Below the pieces are notes generated by a model. That model was given only the letters and a program-made list of their open reading frames with translations, was not told the origin of the DNA and made no database searches. Shown here piece by piece: positions 43,206 through 54,813 of a stretch of DNA of 64,000 nucleotides (its first letter is position 1; each line of letters opens with the position of its first letter). Origin of the DNA: Limnephilus marmoratus (Eukaryota > Arthropoda > Insecta > Trichoptera > Limnephilidae); NCBI GenBank assembly GCA_917880885.1, contig OU862927.1, positions 34,747,571 to 34,811,570 on the forward strand, in the 5' to 3' direction. The position numbers and the translations under genes were made by a program.

Positions 43206-44923
43206 CAGTGTTCCGCTAAGTGTGTGCCGCGGCATAGTGGTGTACCGTGGTCGTTAGCTGGTGTGCTTCACCGCAATGTTACATTGTCACAAAAAAAGTA
43301 ACATTGCGACAAAAAAATAACAAAAATATTGTTATGAAATATTTAATTACATTTCATCACAATTAAGTCTAGTCACGTACCTCTTATTTTTTTCAATATT
43401 TGTTTGGTTTAAAACGCCAGTTGATTTTTCTTTAAATATAGAACTTTGGGCCATTCAATTATTTTTTAAATCAGAGGTTATAAAAGTCACTTTTTCCTTA
43501 GAGCTGGGACTTTATTTGGGAAGCAGTCTAGAGAGGTGGACTCCTTTTTGAAAGGGTCACTGTATATTTTCCGAGTTTATTTATAATGCAGTTTCATTAA
43601 AACATATTGATATTTGTTGAAAAACTTACGGAATGTAAAATTATATCCCGTGTGTTTTGCTACCTACAAGTTTAAATGGCGTGAAACCGAAACATTCTAT
43701 AAAGAATTTAACTGACCGGGATTCAACAGTATTTTCCTGCAGTGGAAGGAATTTAAATAAAAATAATATTTTACAAACTCGGAAATTTCTTCGTTGTAAC
43801 CGTCTGTCGGACATATTTGGAGAATAATTAAAATAAACTTGAAGAACCATCAATTATATGCATGGAAAGCAGCTAATTTGACCATGGCATTGGTCTTGAT
43901 CTGGTACTGGCTCAATCTTTAAAGACGAATGAAGTACAACAGCAAAGCAGAGAGCATCATTCAACATTCCTTGTTGATATCGGACTTAAGTATAAATTTA
44001 GCTAGAATAGATTTTTGGTTGATCCTTGGGTGAGTGTTACATTATTATAATTTTTAATTGTTCTTGGTTAACTGGATTTTATTTATTATATTTTAAATAT
44101 ATTATCAACTCTGTTATATGAATACTGTCTTTCTTTTCATTGTTAAAAGTCTTAATTGATCATAAAGTATTTAATCCCCAATGCCCTGACAGAGAATTAT
44201 GCTTTACCGTCTGTTAGCCTGGTTTATCAACCAGTGGCGCCCTTAAATAAAGCTAGCAGATACAATCATACATTACTCACATACCTTTCAATCTCAAATT
44301 TAACCCGAAACTATTCCCACAATTACACTTAACATTTGACACACTCTTTTCTAAGTAACAATATGCAAGGAGGACAAAGGCAAGGCAAGAATTCTAATAT
44401 TTTAACGTCATCGGATAAGATTGAAACTTTTGCGCTAAGTTAGTGTTATGGATCAGCCACGCTACCAATGCAATGGTAGTAACGACATTTTCCCAAATGT
44501 CATGGCTGTAAATTCAATAAAAAAAGTGCAGGCTTTGATAGTTATCCACAGCAAATAAACTCATATTTTCCTAAGTGTGACCTGTAACCTATGGACTGGG
44601 TACGAAATCCATTCTCAAATAGCATTTCCCTCGGACACTTACCGATAAACGAGCAGGAAGAATGCTTGAAGACAAACTGCTCAGAAATTAAAAGTAAAAT
44701 TTTCCGAAAGAGAGCTAGCACTTTTTGGCTTATCAACGATTGCTCCATGTTTTAATCGCCTGTGCTCAGTTAAGCAGGCTCACATTTCTCATTAAACATC
44801 GTTTCACATTAAATTGATTTTAATAATAAATATTAAATAAACATGGGTTTTTTCGTTGCTGTACCTCTAAAATTTCTCGTTTTGGTAGGTGAACCTTGAT
44901 TGCAAAACGTTTGCGGAACACTG
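43206..44923 (+). mobile_element. hAT transposon, degenerate (1.7 kb)
   Basis: Terminal repeats CAGTGTTCCGC / GCGGAACACTG and an exact 8-bp duplication are the hAT signature. The interior has lost most coding sequence. At 44576-44740 a plus-strand stretch reads DWVRNPFSNSI, then LPINEQEECL, a block of ZBED/Buster-like hAT transposases. Non-functional. Confidence 0.88.
44576..44740 (+). pseudogene. hAT transposase fragment (ZBED/Buster-like)
   Basis: 55 open codons with WVRNPFSNS and FWLINDCS, matching the region before the dimerisation domain. Only this part is legible inside the 43206-44923 element. Confidence 0.6.
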
Positions 44924-44931
44924 CTCTACAG
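44924..44931. repeat. hAT target duplication CTCTACAG (right)
   Basis: Exact partner of 43198-43205. Confidence 0.88.
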
Positions 44932-45303
44932 GACATTCTTCAGGAGTCCGATATAAAAAAATCTATTTTCATAGAAAACGTATGGATTCTAAGTTGTTGT
45001 CCATATGTCAACGCGTTGCTTACGTTGCCTGTATGTGCTCAGTGAGTCCTTGCCTTTATCGTAAGAGATAAGAAATGCACAGAAGTCGTAACGCTGTTTG
45101 GTCCGTCACCTGTCCCAGGGTACAATAGGGTAATGGCGTCTCGCTTCTGTGATTTGGGGTCAATACAGACAACAGACTACCATCTTTACATATATTTATG
45201 CAAACCAATCATTATAAGTACAAACAGAATGTCTTATTAGCGGTTAAACGCACTAAACGACTCTGAAAAAACATTTTGAATTCGTTATCGAATCGATAAC
45301 ATG
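44932..45303. other. Unassigned sequence
   Basis: Nothing recognised. Confidence 0.3.
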
Positions 45304-46171
45304 CAATAGGCCACTTGCATTACATTTTTTTAAATTTTTTTCCGGTTTAGGCAAATATTCTAAGACATTCTGTATTTTTTTTATTTTTTTTTATCGTATT
45401 TTTGAAACCCTGGGGATTTTTTGAAAATTTCAATACGAAAAATCAGACCATTTTTTATAAACCGGAAAGACGGGACATAATTTTATAGGTGTGAAAAAAC
45501 GATAATTACATAGCCGAAAATCATTTTAAAAAAAAAGAACGTTTTCCACACGAATGGCACAGGAGAATAACGAGGCATACCAAAAATATTACATCTCATA
45601 AATATTTTTTTCCTTGATCCATCTTATTGATTATAAATCATTATAATGTACAGCGTCTATATTACTAAATTCAGTGTAATATACTTGAACTTGTAAATTG
45701 TAATAATAATAAGAATATTATAAAATTTTATTTTGTTAAAATCAGCACCATAATCATTATACCTCTAAAACATGTACCGACATCCTCTTCACGTTCTGAA
45801 GAGAACCCCGTACCCATTAATTGTACGGGGTTCTCTTCAGAACATCTGTCAAAAAATCAAACCAAATGATAAGTTCGCAGAGAACAAACAATAAATCTAG
45901 TGAACGAATTCAAAAATTCGCCTGAAATCAAAGTGATGCCATATAAAAAAATAAATCAGTGTGGAATTTTATAAAATTAATAGGAACATTTTCGGCGACG
46001 GGACATTTTTATGTAGTGACGTCACGAGCCCAAATGATGGATTTATTTATTTAAAAATAAAAAAACTGTACATTTCTAAAAATTTTTACTAACATTTTCG
46101 TAATCTCAGTAAAAAACTCTATCCACACAATTTTTCCAAGTCGTTATGAAGTACATGCAAGTGGCCTATTG
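45304..46171. mobile_element. Inverted-repeat element (868 bp) with internal perfect hairpin
   Basis: 17-bp perfect ends CAATAGGCCACTTGCAT and its inverse. A truncated inverted relative is at 63545-63932. No target duplication could be identified, so the superfamily is unknown. No ORF. Confidence 0.68.
45793..45843. repeat. Perfect 21-bp stem, 9-base loop hairpin
   Basis: GTTCTGAAGAGAACCCCGTAC is followed nine bases later by its exact complement. No T-run follows, so it is not an obvious terminator. Confidence 0.92.
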
Positions 46172-46338
46172 TTGTATTAAGATGACTAATTATTCAATAT
46201 TAATTTAGATATTTTTTCTTTACTTGATATGTTAAAAGGTTTTAAATGTTCAATTTTTATTAAAACATCTCTCTTTTCATAATTTTTGAAGGTTGTTCCC
46301 TTCAATGTAATATGTGTCTTGTTCTCTTTCATATTTTA

Positions 46339-46346
46339 GTTTAGGC
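46339..46346. repeat. hAT target duplication GTTTAGGC (left)
   Basis: Partner GTTTAGAC at 47352-47359, 7 of 8 matching. Confidence 0.75.
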
Positions 46347-47351
46347 CAGCGTTTTTCAACCTTTTTCATACCACGACCCCCTTATTATGTAAAAAAATAT
46401 TTCGCGACCCCCTACCCTTCGCCTGCAATTTACCTTTGACGACTATGGTTCCTGGGGGGTGGGGGGGGGGGGGGGGGGGGTGGCTAGAGAAATTATCCAG
46501 GAATCACAAATTGAATGAAATGAAAAAAGAATGACACCCAGCTAGGGTGGCTAGAGAATTTCAGGTTGTGAATTTTTCAAGGCAATTTCGTCTGTATAAT
46601 CATTTTTGGCATTCTATTTGATTCTGCCAGGAAATCCGTAATCCTGTGAATTCCGTTACCCACAAAATTCTATAAATTTTTTTCTAATATTTTTCAAAAT
46701 TCCCGACATTTCCAATTTCTCTGACAGACCGCTAAATTTTCGGATAAGTCAGGGAAATTGCTGTCAAACTAATTCGCCAAACGTCTCCAAGGAATAGTAG
46801 GTAGAGCTATCGCCCATTCGTACAACGTACAGGCCGGGCCGATGCCGACTTAAGACTGAGGCGAGCGAGGCCGCGTCGTGCCGACGAATGTGTTTGAGTT
46901 AAAGAGCGAGACACAATGAGCGTTGCGGGGTTGTCGAAGGGTATAGGGGTACAGGGCGACGCGGGCTATGATGGACGTCGGACGGCGGGAATAACGTGAC
47001 CCTGTCAATCGGCGATTCGGTGTCATATGCGCGCGTTTGTTTTGTGTTGAACTCACGTATTTGAACTTATTTAAGTGACTTATAGTGATAATAAAAAAAT
47101 GGATAAATTTATAAAAAGATCAACACAACCGTCAACTTCTAATTGTAGTGAGAGTACTGAAACGAAACCAAAGAAAAAACGCCTGTATGACCACAACTAT
47201 TTAAAATTCGGATTTACTAATATTTTACTTTGGACCCCCTGCGACCCCCTTGTAGAGGCTTCAGTGAACCCGTAAACCAGTGTTTTTCAACCCACAGTCT
47301 TCAGTGAACCAGTAAACCAGTGTTTTTCAACCCACAGGTTGAAAAACACTG
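46347..47351 (+). mobile_element. Non-autonomous hAT transposon with residual transposase N-terminus
   Basis: Ends CAGCGTTTTTCAACC and GGTTGAAAAACACTG with 8-bp flanks. It begins with the ACCACGACCCCC... sequence common in hAT derivatives and carries runs of 6 and 20 G at 46454-46480. An ORF near the 3' end retains the transposase N-terminus. A partial duplication of the right end (CAGTGTTTTTCAACCCACAG) lies at 47278-47337. Confidence 0.85.
47099..47275 (+). pseudogene. hAT transposase N-terminal remnant (ZBED-like)
   Basis: 58 codons from the ATG: MDKFIKRSTQPSTSN, then KKKRLYDHNYLKFGFT, the conserved start of ZBED/FAM200-like hAT transposases just before the BED finger. It then runs straight into the terminal region, so an internal deletion removed the finger and catalytic core. 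Confidence 0.7.
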
Positions 47352-47359
47352 GTTTAGAC

Positions 47360-47687
47360 TATTAGTATTATCTTCTCCTTCATATTCAATGATTCATTCA
47401 ATGATACATTAAATTGATGGGAATAACCTTCAAAAGTTATAAAAAGAGAGTAGGTAGTTCTAATAAAAGTTGAATATTGATTTAGACCTTTACAAAATCC
47501 TCAATTTCATATAGATACAAATCGGATATATTTATCCGAGACACTATCTAGGTTACAGACCAATTCTTAGAACACTTGTTTATAATTGAGAAGGTAGTTG
47601 CCAATAAAATGGAAAAAAAATAGTCGAAGATAATATTAATTCAAAAATTTGAGATATGAGATTGACAAATATGACGTTTAAATAAGA
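47360..47687. other. Unassigned sequence
   Basis: Nothing recognised. Confidence 0.3.
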
Positions 47688-47695
47688 GGTGGTAG

Positions 47696-48467
47696 TAGGC
47701 TTGTTGAAAAAGTATCGATATATCGATATTTTTAATTCAATATATCGATATTTTTAGCCGATATATTTTGATCCGATATATCGATACAAAATATCCAATA
47801 TCGAAAATTGTATCAAAATCGATATTTTTTAAATTTATGTATTTAAAGTCACTAGAATCCAAAACCGTATAGGAATGAACGGAAAAAGTAACTGTATTAG
47901 GTCATGACGTCTGGCGGTTGAAATTTTAAATATTAATAGCTTACAAATCTATTGTGATTGCATTAGTATTTGTGATTACCTCATGTGTGTAGGTACATAC
48001 ATCGAAATGTTTGCTATTTTTCGCCATTTTTTTCTAAGCCTCTCCTATGTGTTGCTTCCCAATTGTCTATGATTATTGCCTATACCTTGTCCCAAACACA
48101 TAGTCCTTTTTGACATATTAATACGCCAATATAATGTTACTAAGACGCATACAAACTTTGTAACAAAGTTAGAAGACAGCTTTTTAGTTTTTGATATTTT
48201 TGTGATTATTACGTAATAAAAATGAATAGTGATAAAAATACCTTCATTTTTATTGAGATTTTTGTACATTAAAAAAAGCAAATTGTGTACAAAAATTACT
48301 ATTGATAATATTGAGCTGAATACACTATTATTTTAAAAACGCAAAATCTCTTGAAAATTTGACCGATATATCGATATTTTTTCCTCGATATATCGACGTC
48401 GATATTGATATTTTATAAATATCGATACATCGATATATCGATATTTTTTTCTCTTCCGACATCCCTA
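47696..48467 (+). mobile_element. hAT-like MITE with ATCGATAT-rich arms, copy 1
   Basis: Runs from TAGGCTTGTTGAAAAAG to TCTTCCGACATCCCTA, flanked by GGTGGTAG / GGAGGTAG (7 of 8). Both subterminal arms are dense in ATCGATATATCGAT. The inverted copy at 54814-56093, with an exact 8-bp duplication, confirms the ends. No coding capacity. Confidence 0.85.
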
Positions 48468-48474
48468 GGAGGTA

Positions 48475-48545
48475 GTTGACGATTTGGTAAGGCGTTTGTC
48501 AGGTTCAGACGAGAGATTCTGGGTTCGAATCACAGTAGCGACCGT
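48475..48545 (+). mobile_element. tRNA-like head, possible SINE remnant
   Basis: An A-box-like TGACGATTTGG and a good B box (GGGTTCGAATC) spaced as in tRNAs. The hAT-like MITE is inserted at its left side. The cloverleaf is poor. Confidence 0.35.
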
Positions 48546-49239
48546 TTTATTTTATTATTTATATTGTGATATTTTTATTATTACCTACGTGTCTTTTTCT
48601 TTTCAGGTTTTCGTTTAGATTATTAGTGTTATATTCTTTTTCAATGGTTTTAAAGATATTTTTATGTGACTAGGTAGTAGGCGCCACATAAGTGGACACT
48701 TTCCGACATCCGATCGAACTGAAACTCGGCAGATAGACTCTTTGTCGATGAAAATGCATTCTATCATCTTTTGGTTGCCCTCACGCACACACACAGGCAC
48801 ATAAATGCATTTCGCGGGACTGACAGCCGGCAAATAATATACAATTTATTTGCGGCAGGTTCCAGAGTGGAAGATACTCTCAGTATCGCCCTGGTGTAAG
48901 ACCACAATTCATGCTTTTGTGTTGATTATTTAAAATCTACTTTCATGAAGCTAGCGTCATCATATGTTAATAATTCAAAAACAAGTCTCGATAGTGAAAA
49001 AATTCAGCCTTCGTTTGCAATTCAGGCACCAAATAACTGCACGAAAACAACGCCATTGATTTCCTCAATTTGAGTCGGACAAGTGGCTTATTGCCTTGTC
49101 AACTGTCACCTGTCACAGGACATACTTCCTTTGCTTTGCACCTTGGAACAATAACGTGTCACTTAGTGCTGACAATCAGGATGGTACTATCGGTTTGGTA
49201 ATTTGGGCAGTCGCCCGAGTTAAAAAGTGAAGATAAAAA
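48546..49239. other. Unassigned sequence
   Basis: Contains TTGCGGCAGGTTCCAGAGTGG (48850), related to 34651-34700. No gene. Confidence 0.3.
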
Positions 49240-49795
49240 TATTTGCAAAATGGTCCGATTTTTTTGTACGTCAACCCTGTTTTTTTTAATGTAAATATCG
49301 TACAAGAGTCCCAACTGCTACCATCTGGATTCATTGAGACTGTGGCATCCCCAGTTGCGAGGATGAAGGTAGTGGGGAGAGGAAGGAGACGGGAAAGAAA
49401 AGGAGGGAAACTGGTTATTCAGATCTGTTCACTAAACACGGTTATAGCCATTTCAAGCATTCTTCATATAACCAACACCCCAAGTGGTTTGGTGACTTAG
49501 CAGGGGTGCCCTGGTTCATGGGATGTAATTTATCTAGGTATTGGCGGCGAACAAAAAATATTATTTCTCTAGACCCATTGTCTTGCACGATGGATCGAGA
49601 GAGCTCGGGGTGGATTCATGCGTTTATCACTCCTGGACACATTGACCCCCAGATTTTTACCCACCGCTCATACCTTTTCCTTCCCAGATCTTTCTATCCT
49701 TCCTTCTCTAAAAAAAACCCTCCACACAGCATCCCCAAAGATGACATAGGCTTTATGGGATTTTTTCAGGGCCGCCTGTTGGAGCTAATGTAAAA
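49240..49795 (+). mobile_element. LINE family X, longer 3' fragment
   Basis: CACCCCAAGTGGTTTGGTGAC, ATTGGCGGCG, CACAGCATCCCCAAAGATGAC and GGAGCTAATG with A's follow the family order. Open stretches here are short and frameshifted. Confidence 0.6.
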
Positions 49796-49842
49796 AAAGC
49801 AACATTTCATTTCCGAATAGGGATAATGAGAGTATCTTACAA

Positions 49843-49950
49843 TATTAACATGAAATATTAAAATGAAATATTTACATGAAATATTAACATGAAATGTTAA
49901 CATGAAATATTAACATGAAATTTTAATATGAAATATTAACATGAAATATC
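49843..49950 (+). repeat. 13-bp minisatellite
   Basis: About eight units of TATTAACATGAAA with single-base variants. Confidence 0.85.
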
Positions 49951-50483
49951 AACAATTAACACAAATTTAACACAGAATAGAGAACTCCAGTCCAATTGTT
50001 TTATTTTTTTTAATGAATAATGACCTTCTAACTTAAATAACTGCGTTTTTGTTTTTATTTTTAGAGTTAGTTTTAATACTTACTTAAAATAATTGTCAAA
50101 GTTTTAATTTTTCGAGACCCCCCGGAAATATGATAAATCGTGTGACGTCATCACTCCCGAAAAATTAGTATGGGATTGGGCAATCAGCTGATCTGCCGCC
50201 ATTTTGAAATCCGTTGTTCCGTTGTTCGAAGTATTCTCCCTAGAAGAAGCATTACTTTTTTCATTCATTATTTTTTTTTGTGCAGTAGTTTTTCAATATT
50301 TTAAATAATAGAGAAAAACTAATAGAGATACCTCTATTTTTGATACTGAATTATTTAGGCTTAAATATTGTTTCAATAAACACTACAACTAAATCTCTAT
50401 AAACAGTACGAAATAAAGAATAACATGAAATGTTGTTAATACTGATGGCTTGTGCCATACCTACATGTCAATTGATTTCAATA
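49951..50483. other. Unassigned AT-rich sequence
   Basis: Nothing recognised. Confidence 0.3.
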
Positions 50484-51925
50484 CAATGTGATACAATGAC
50501 TGGTGATGCGTGACGTCAGCACTAACCATTCAATCTGGAACTTTTCCAGACTGCTGTAAAATTGCCAAGGTGATACCAATTCACAAAGGTGGGTCCAAAT
50601 CAAATACCTCAAACTACAGGCCCATCTCAATCTTACCAATCTTATCAAAAATTTTTGAACGTGTAATCTACGAAAGATTAAACAATTTCCTATTAAAAAA
50701 TCATTCTTTTATAAAAAACAGTATGGCTTTAGGAAAAAATCTAACACACTTGCGGCAATAAATGACTTAATCAGTAAACTTAGGAGTGGTATTGATGGTG
50801 GAAATTATATCTTATCTATACCAGTTGACCTTCAAAAAGCCTTTGATACGGTAAGCCATGATATACTTCTCAAGAAACTCGAGAAACTTGGTGTAGTTGG
50901 TCCTGCTCTTAATCTATTCAAATCATATCTTAGCAACAGAAAGCAATTCGTAAGCATTAACAATCAAAATAGTAAGCACCTTCCAATAAACTATGGAGTT
51001 CCGCAAGGATCCATACTAGGGCCACTACTGTTCCAAATTTATATCAATGATATTTCGCAATTAGAATTAAACGGTAAAATTTTCTTATATGCAGATGATA
51101 CTGCAATATTCTACTGGGGTAAAGATCTAAACATACTACTAAAAAATGCACAAAGTGACCTAGAAAGAATTTGCGGTTGGCTCCAATCAAATATCCTAAC
51201 AATGAATATAAAAAAAACAGGTTACATGATTTTAAGTTCAAACCGTAAAATAATTCCTCCACATGTACCATTAAAAATTGAAAATAACGATTTGCAAATC
51301 CTGAAACAGGAAAAATATCTTGGGCTGTGCATCGATAAGCATTTAACTTTTAAACAACACATTCAAAATGTAGAAGATAAAATCACACCCTTAATTAGCG
51401 TTTTTAGCCGGTTATCATATCTATTAACAATTAGATTAAAAAAAAGTTTATACTATAGTCTCGTACACTCACACCTAAATTACCTGATTGAAATCTGGGG
51501 AAATGCGTATGAAACATACATCAATGAATTACAGGTAATTCAAAATAAGATAATCAAAAAAATATTTCACTACGAATCCAAAACATCCACAAAAAAAAAT
51601 ATTTAGAAACAAAACTGCTAACATTAAGAAAACTATACGAGTACAATATATGTGTCCTTATATACAAAATAAATAATAAACTCATACATACAAACACAGA
51701 ATTCATTAAAACGTCCCAAGTACACAAACATTTTACACGACAACACGATAACATCCGTTTAAACACCATTCATACTAACTACGGTAAGCAATCAATTAGT
51801 TACGAGGGGGGCAATTTATATAATTGCCTTCCAGATGATATCAAAAACGAAAAAAGTGTGTGCAAATTCAAAAAAAAATTGTTCATGTTTATTGTAACGT
51901 ATCACCTTGTTACAGGAAGCTAGCT
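50484..51925 (+). pseudogene. CR1/Jockey-like LINE reverse transcriptase with two frameshifts
   Basis: Reads KVIPIHKGG and NYRPISILPILSK, then (after a slip in the A-run near 50715) QYGFRKKSNT, the motif A block VDLQKAFDTVSHDILL, YGVPQGSILGPLLF and catalytic YADD near 51090. It continues to 51606, then in another frame after the A-run near 51595 through YNCLPDDIK to a TAG near 51920. Both breaks are in homopolymer A, so sequencing error is possible, but the 5' part of the gene is also missing. About 470 residues of RT are legible. Confidence 0.85.
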
Positions 51926-52149
51926 TAGGAAAATCATTGATGTAAGGTTAAATAAGTGCTGTTTTATACCTACCGTTGTACTTCCTCCAATCTGCCTTCT
52001 CACCGACTCGGGTCGCTTGGGTTGGGACAAAGGGGGGATGAATTTAATTATAAAGGTTTTAAATATATGGATTTTAATAAGGTTTGGCTAGGTCTGAATA
52101 CATGATCTTAATTATACTTAGATCTACTTATATCTAAATCTTTAATGGT
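51926..52149. other. LINE 3' flank
   Basis: Possible 3' untranslated sequence of the preceding LINE, with no clear tail. Confidence 0.3.
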
Positions 52150-52688
52150 TGTCATATGGTTCGGGGTAACTAACTTTCAACTTTGCGATGCGTAACTTCG
52201 TTGGCGATCTGCGGAAGCCTTTCCAGGCACGGGGTCAGGATGCGGCGACGGAGCTGTGGCTGTAAGCAGTGGGCAGCAATCAGTGGGTGGCGGTGGCACG
52301 CGGTGATATCGTTTTGCACTATTTTATTGTTCGCAAGGGCGGCACTTTGTAAAACACTCTTCTCTTATTGTCATTTACGCAGTTTTCGTTTAACACTTTC
52401 ACTGGCGATATTGACTCTCCTTTTTATGTATCTTACTTCCTCAACTTCCGATGGATGTCTTCTTTACTCTTCTCACGCTCCTCCCTCTCCCTGGTCTCAG
52501 TCTCGACTGCCTGTACCGGCGCGCGTGCCCTATGAACTGGTGGGACCCGTGACCCTACCCCGCAATTCTCCCTTCCTCCGTTCCGCTCCTTCATATCTGT
52601 CAACACTTTCTTTGTCTTTGAATGCACAATGCCTGATAATGATAAGGTCTTATTCAAATTTACTTGTGACGTAATTTGATTCGTCACA
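52150..52688 (-). repeat. Candidate solo LTR (weak)
   Basis: On the minus strand it runs from TGTGACG to ATGACA, is GC-richer than its surroundings, and has AATAAAA about two-thirds along. That fits an LTR. No target duplication was found, and a 163-codon plus-strand ORF here has no family resemblance. Confidence 0.25.
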
Positions 52689-53204
52689 TTATTCACAAAA
52701 AACAAAGTAGTGATAGTGAATAATATCGTATGGTAATATAATATCATGTAAATGTTAGTATTGCAATCTAATGTAATCTAAGCTTATGAAATGTAAAAAC
52801 CATATAATGTAAAAATTATGTAATACAATGTAAAAAGTACATAATTCAATATTCTAGTTAAGTAGGTAAGTGAAAATGTCATTTTCTTTTTTACTGGAAT
52901 AAAAACTTATGAAAAAAAAAATCGTACCAACTTTACAGTGTATTTTAACGAGACGTTAAAAAATGCACTTTTTAATATATTTTTACGAACACTACGTTTA
53001 ATATTATAAAAAAACTTATATATTCAGAATCAGCGTTTCTTGGTCTGTATGAACATATTTTTTTAAAGTCATAATATTTTTTACTGGAGTTCCTTATTCT
53101 CAAAATCGAATAGATGCCATTTATATTGAAATATGCGGTAATAAAATGAAGATATGGTTCATTTAATTAATTTAAATTAAAAGCTCTTAGTCGAATTATG
53201 ATAC
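52689..53204. other. Unassigned AT-rich sequence
   Basis: Includes repeated short phrases of the type AATGTAAAAA near 52790-52840. No gene. Confidence 0.3.
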
Positions 53205-53480
53205 AGTGAACCCTTCAAAAATCAAGCCTATCAGAAGAAAAAAAATATTTCATAAATCCATATTATAAATCCAAATAAATGGAATATTTTGAATGTAGAT
53301 ATCTAAAAACTAAAAAAAAAAACGATTTTGAAATGTGATGAAATACGTTTTCATATTTTATTATTAGAAATAACCAAGTGTTTATTTAAATATTAAAAAT
53401 TTAATGCAAACTTTCAAAGTTTTAAAAATGGCTCAATTTACGTTGACTAAAATTACTGATTACAAAAAAAATTCTTACAA
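53205..53480 (-). repeat. Dispersed repeat family A, copy 4
   Basis: GAACCCTTC start and CCAAATAAATGGAATATTTTG match the inverse of 880-1110. An ACGGGTTAA at 53702-53710 might be the far end. Confidence 0.5.
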
Positions 53481-53710
53481 AATTCACAAGGTTTTTGTTT
53501 TAATTGCGGTCGGAAACTTTGAATTAATAAAGATGTACATTTTAATTATTTTATGATTAGCTTTTAGATTTGAATTTATAGCGTGATGTTTTCTCTTTTC
53601 AATACCGTTTCGATCCTATATCTCACTATGATAGAACGGAGACAAAAAGATTTCTATGAGACTTAAGTGAGCTGGGACAAATATGGTCTCCCGTGAATAA
53701 ACGGGTTAAA

Positions 53711-54106
53711 TATGACCGAAGAAGATAGGGTCAATAACCAGAGATATAATTTTATAATAACCATCACCCAGGTAGGTACTCACTTTAATAACTCCGACAT
53801 TCTTCTAGCTCTATAAGACACGTTAGGTACAAGCTATACGTTCGAGGTATAAGCTATAACTTTGAACTTTCCAAGGACAAAATGCCCGCCTCGCGGTTAG
53901 ACCAACTCAAGGTGAACCAGTTAGAAGTTAGAGGGAGAGAATATCCCATTGCAGTGTGTTTTGCAAAGAGTTAGACTGGTTTTTATGTGATACCTTTACT
54001 CTGCAGACCTGTAGGCCTATAGTGGCTTCCTGTAATTCAAGCTTGAAATTTAACCCGACTTGATTTAAAAACAAACCCCTTCCAACAGCGTGGTAAGACT
54101 CCAGAT
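53711..54106. other. Unassigned sequence
   Basis: Nothing recognised. Confidence 0.3.
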
Positions 54107-54650
54107 ACTAATATCTACAGCCTGTATGTCGGACGAATATCTACAGCTCATATGTTGAACTAATATCTACGAACTTCAGAGTGTTGACTAATATCTACAG
54201 AGCGTAGGTTGAACTAATATATACAGAGCGTAGGTTGGACTAATCAGCTAAATGTGTCCAATAGTCCGATATTAGGGATTTTTACATACATACTTACAAA
54301 TTAGGATTTTTTGTATAATAATCATCTTCCTAGGTGTTAAGACTGTCAAAATGAGAAAATTGTACAGTAATTGGATAAAAAATCTGTTGTACAATAAAAA
54401 AAAAAACAAAAAAAAAATAAAAAAAATATTAAGTTTTTTAAACTGCATACGCAATATTACGTTATTCCAATATGCTATACATAATTGCAAATCCAACCTC
54501 TGCCAGTACTGTAGATATTCGTCAACACTTTGGTTCTCATAGATATTAATCAACAGTTTGAGCTGTAGATATTCGTCAACACTTTGATTCTCATAGATAT
54601 TAGTTCGATTTTTTCAGTTTTTGAAATTCCTGTAGATATTAGTAGACGCC
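54107..54650. repeat. Inverted island of TAATATCTACAG motifs
   Basis: The left side has five or six spaced copies of CTAATATCTACAG-type motifs. The right side has the inverse, CTGTAGATATT, about four times, alternating with TCGTCAACACTTTG. The centre is AT-rich with long A and T runs. Possibly one foldback element. Confidence 0.6.
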
Positions 54651-54813
54651 TCATAATCAATCGCCTCGTAATCAGTCAACCAGAATAATAAATTATTGTT
54701 TTACATATAAAAAATATTATACATGGTGTTCGGAAACTATTGGTTCGTGTATAACTGTTTAATTTTGAAACAGCTTTGGAACTATTCCATATATCCCAAG
54801 GTCCTGTTCGAAA

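Noticed and set aside
45304..46171. Assignment of this inverted-repeat element to hAT
   Set aside because: No 8-bp duplication is found beside the 17-bp ends.
46454..46480. Poly-G tract as a regulatory quadruplex
   Set aside because: Lies inside a non-autonomous hAT element, and homopolymer length is error-prone; no gene nearby to regulate.
52183..52674. 163-codon ORF
   Set aside because: No motif or family resemblance and an atypical composition; more likely part of a GC-richer repeat, possibly an LTR.
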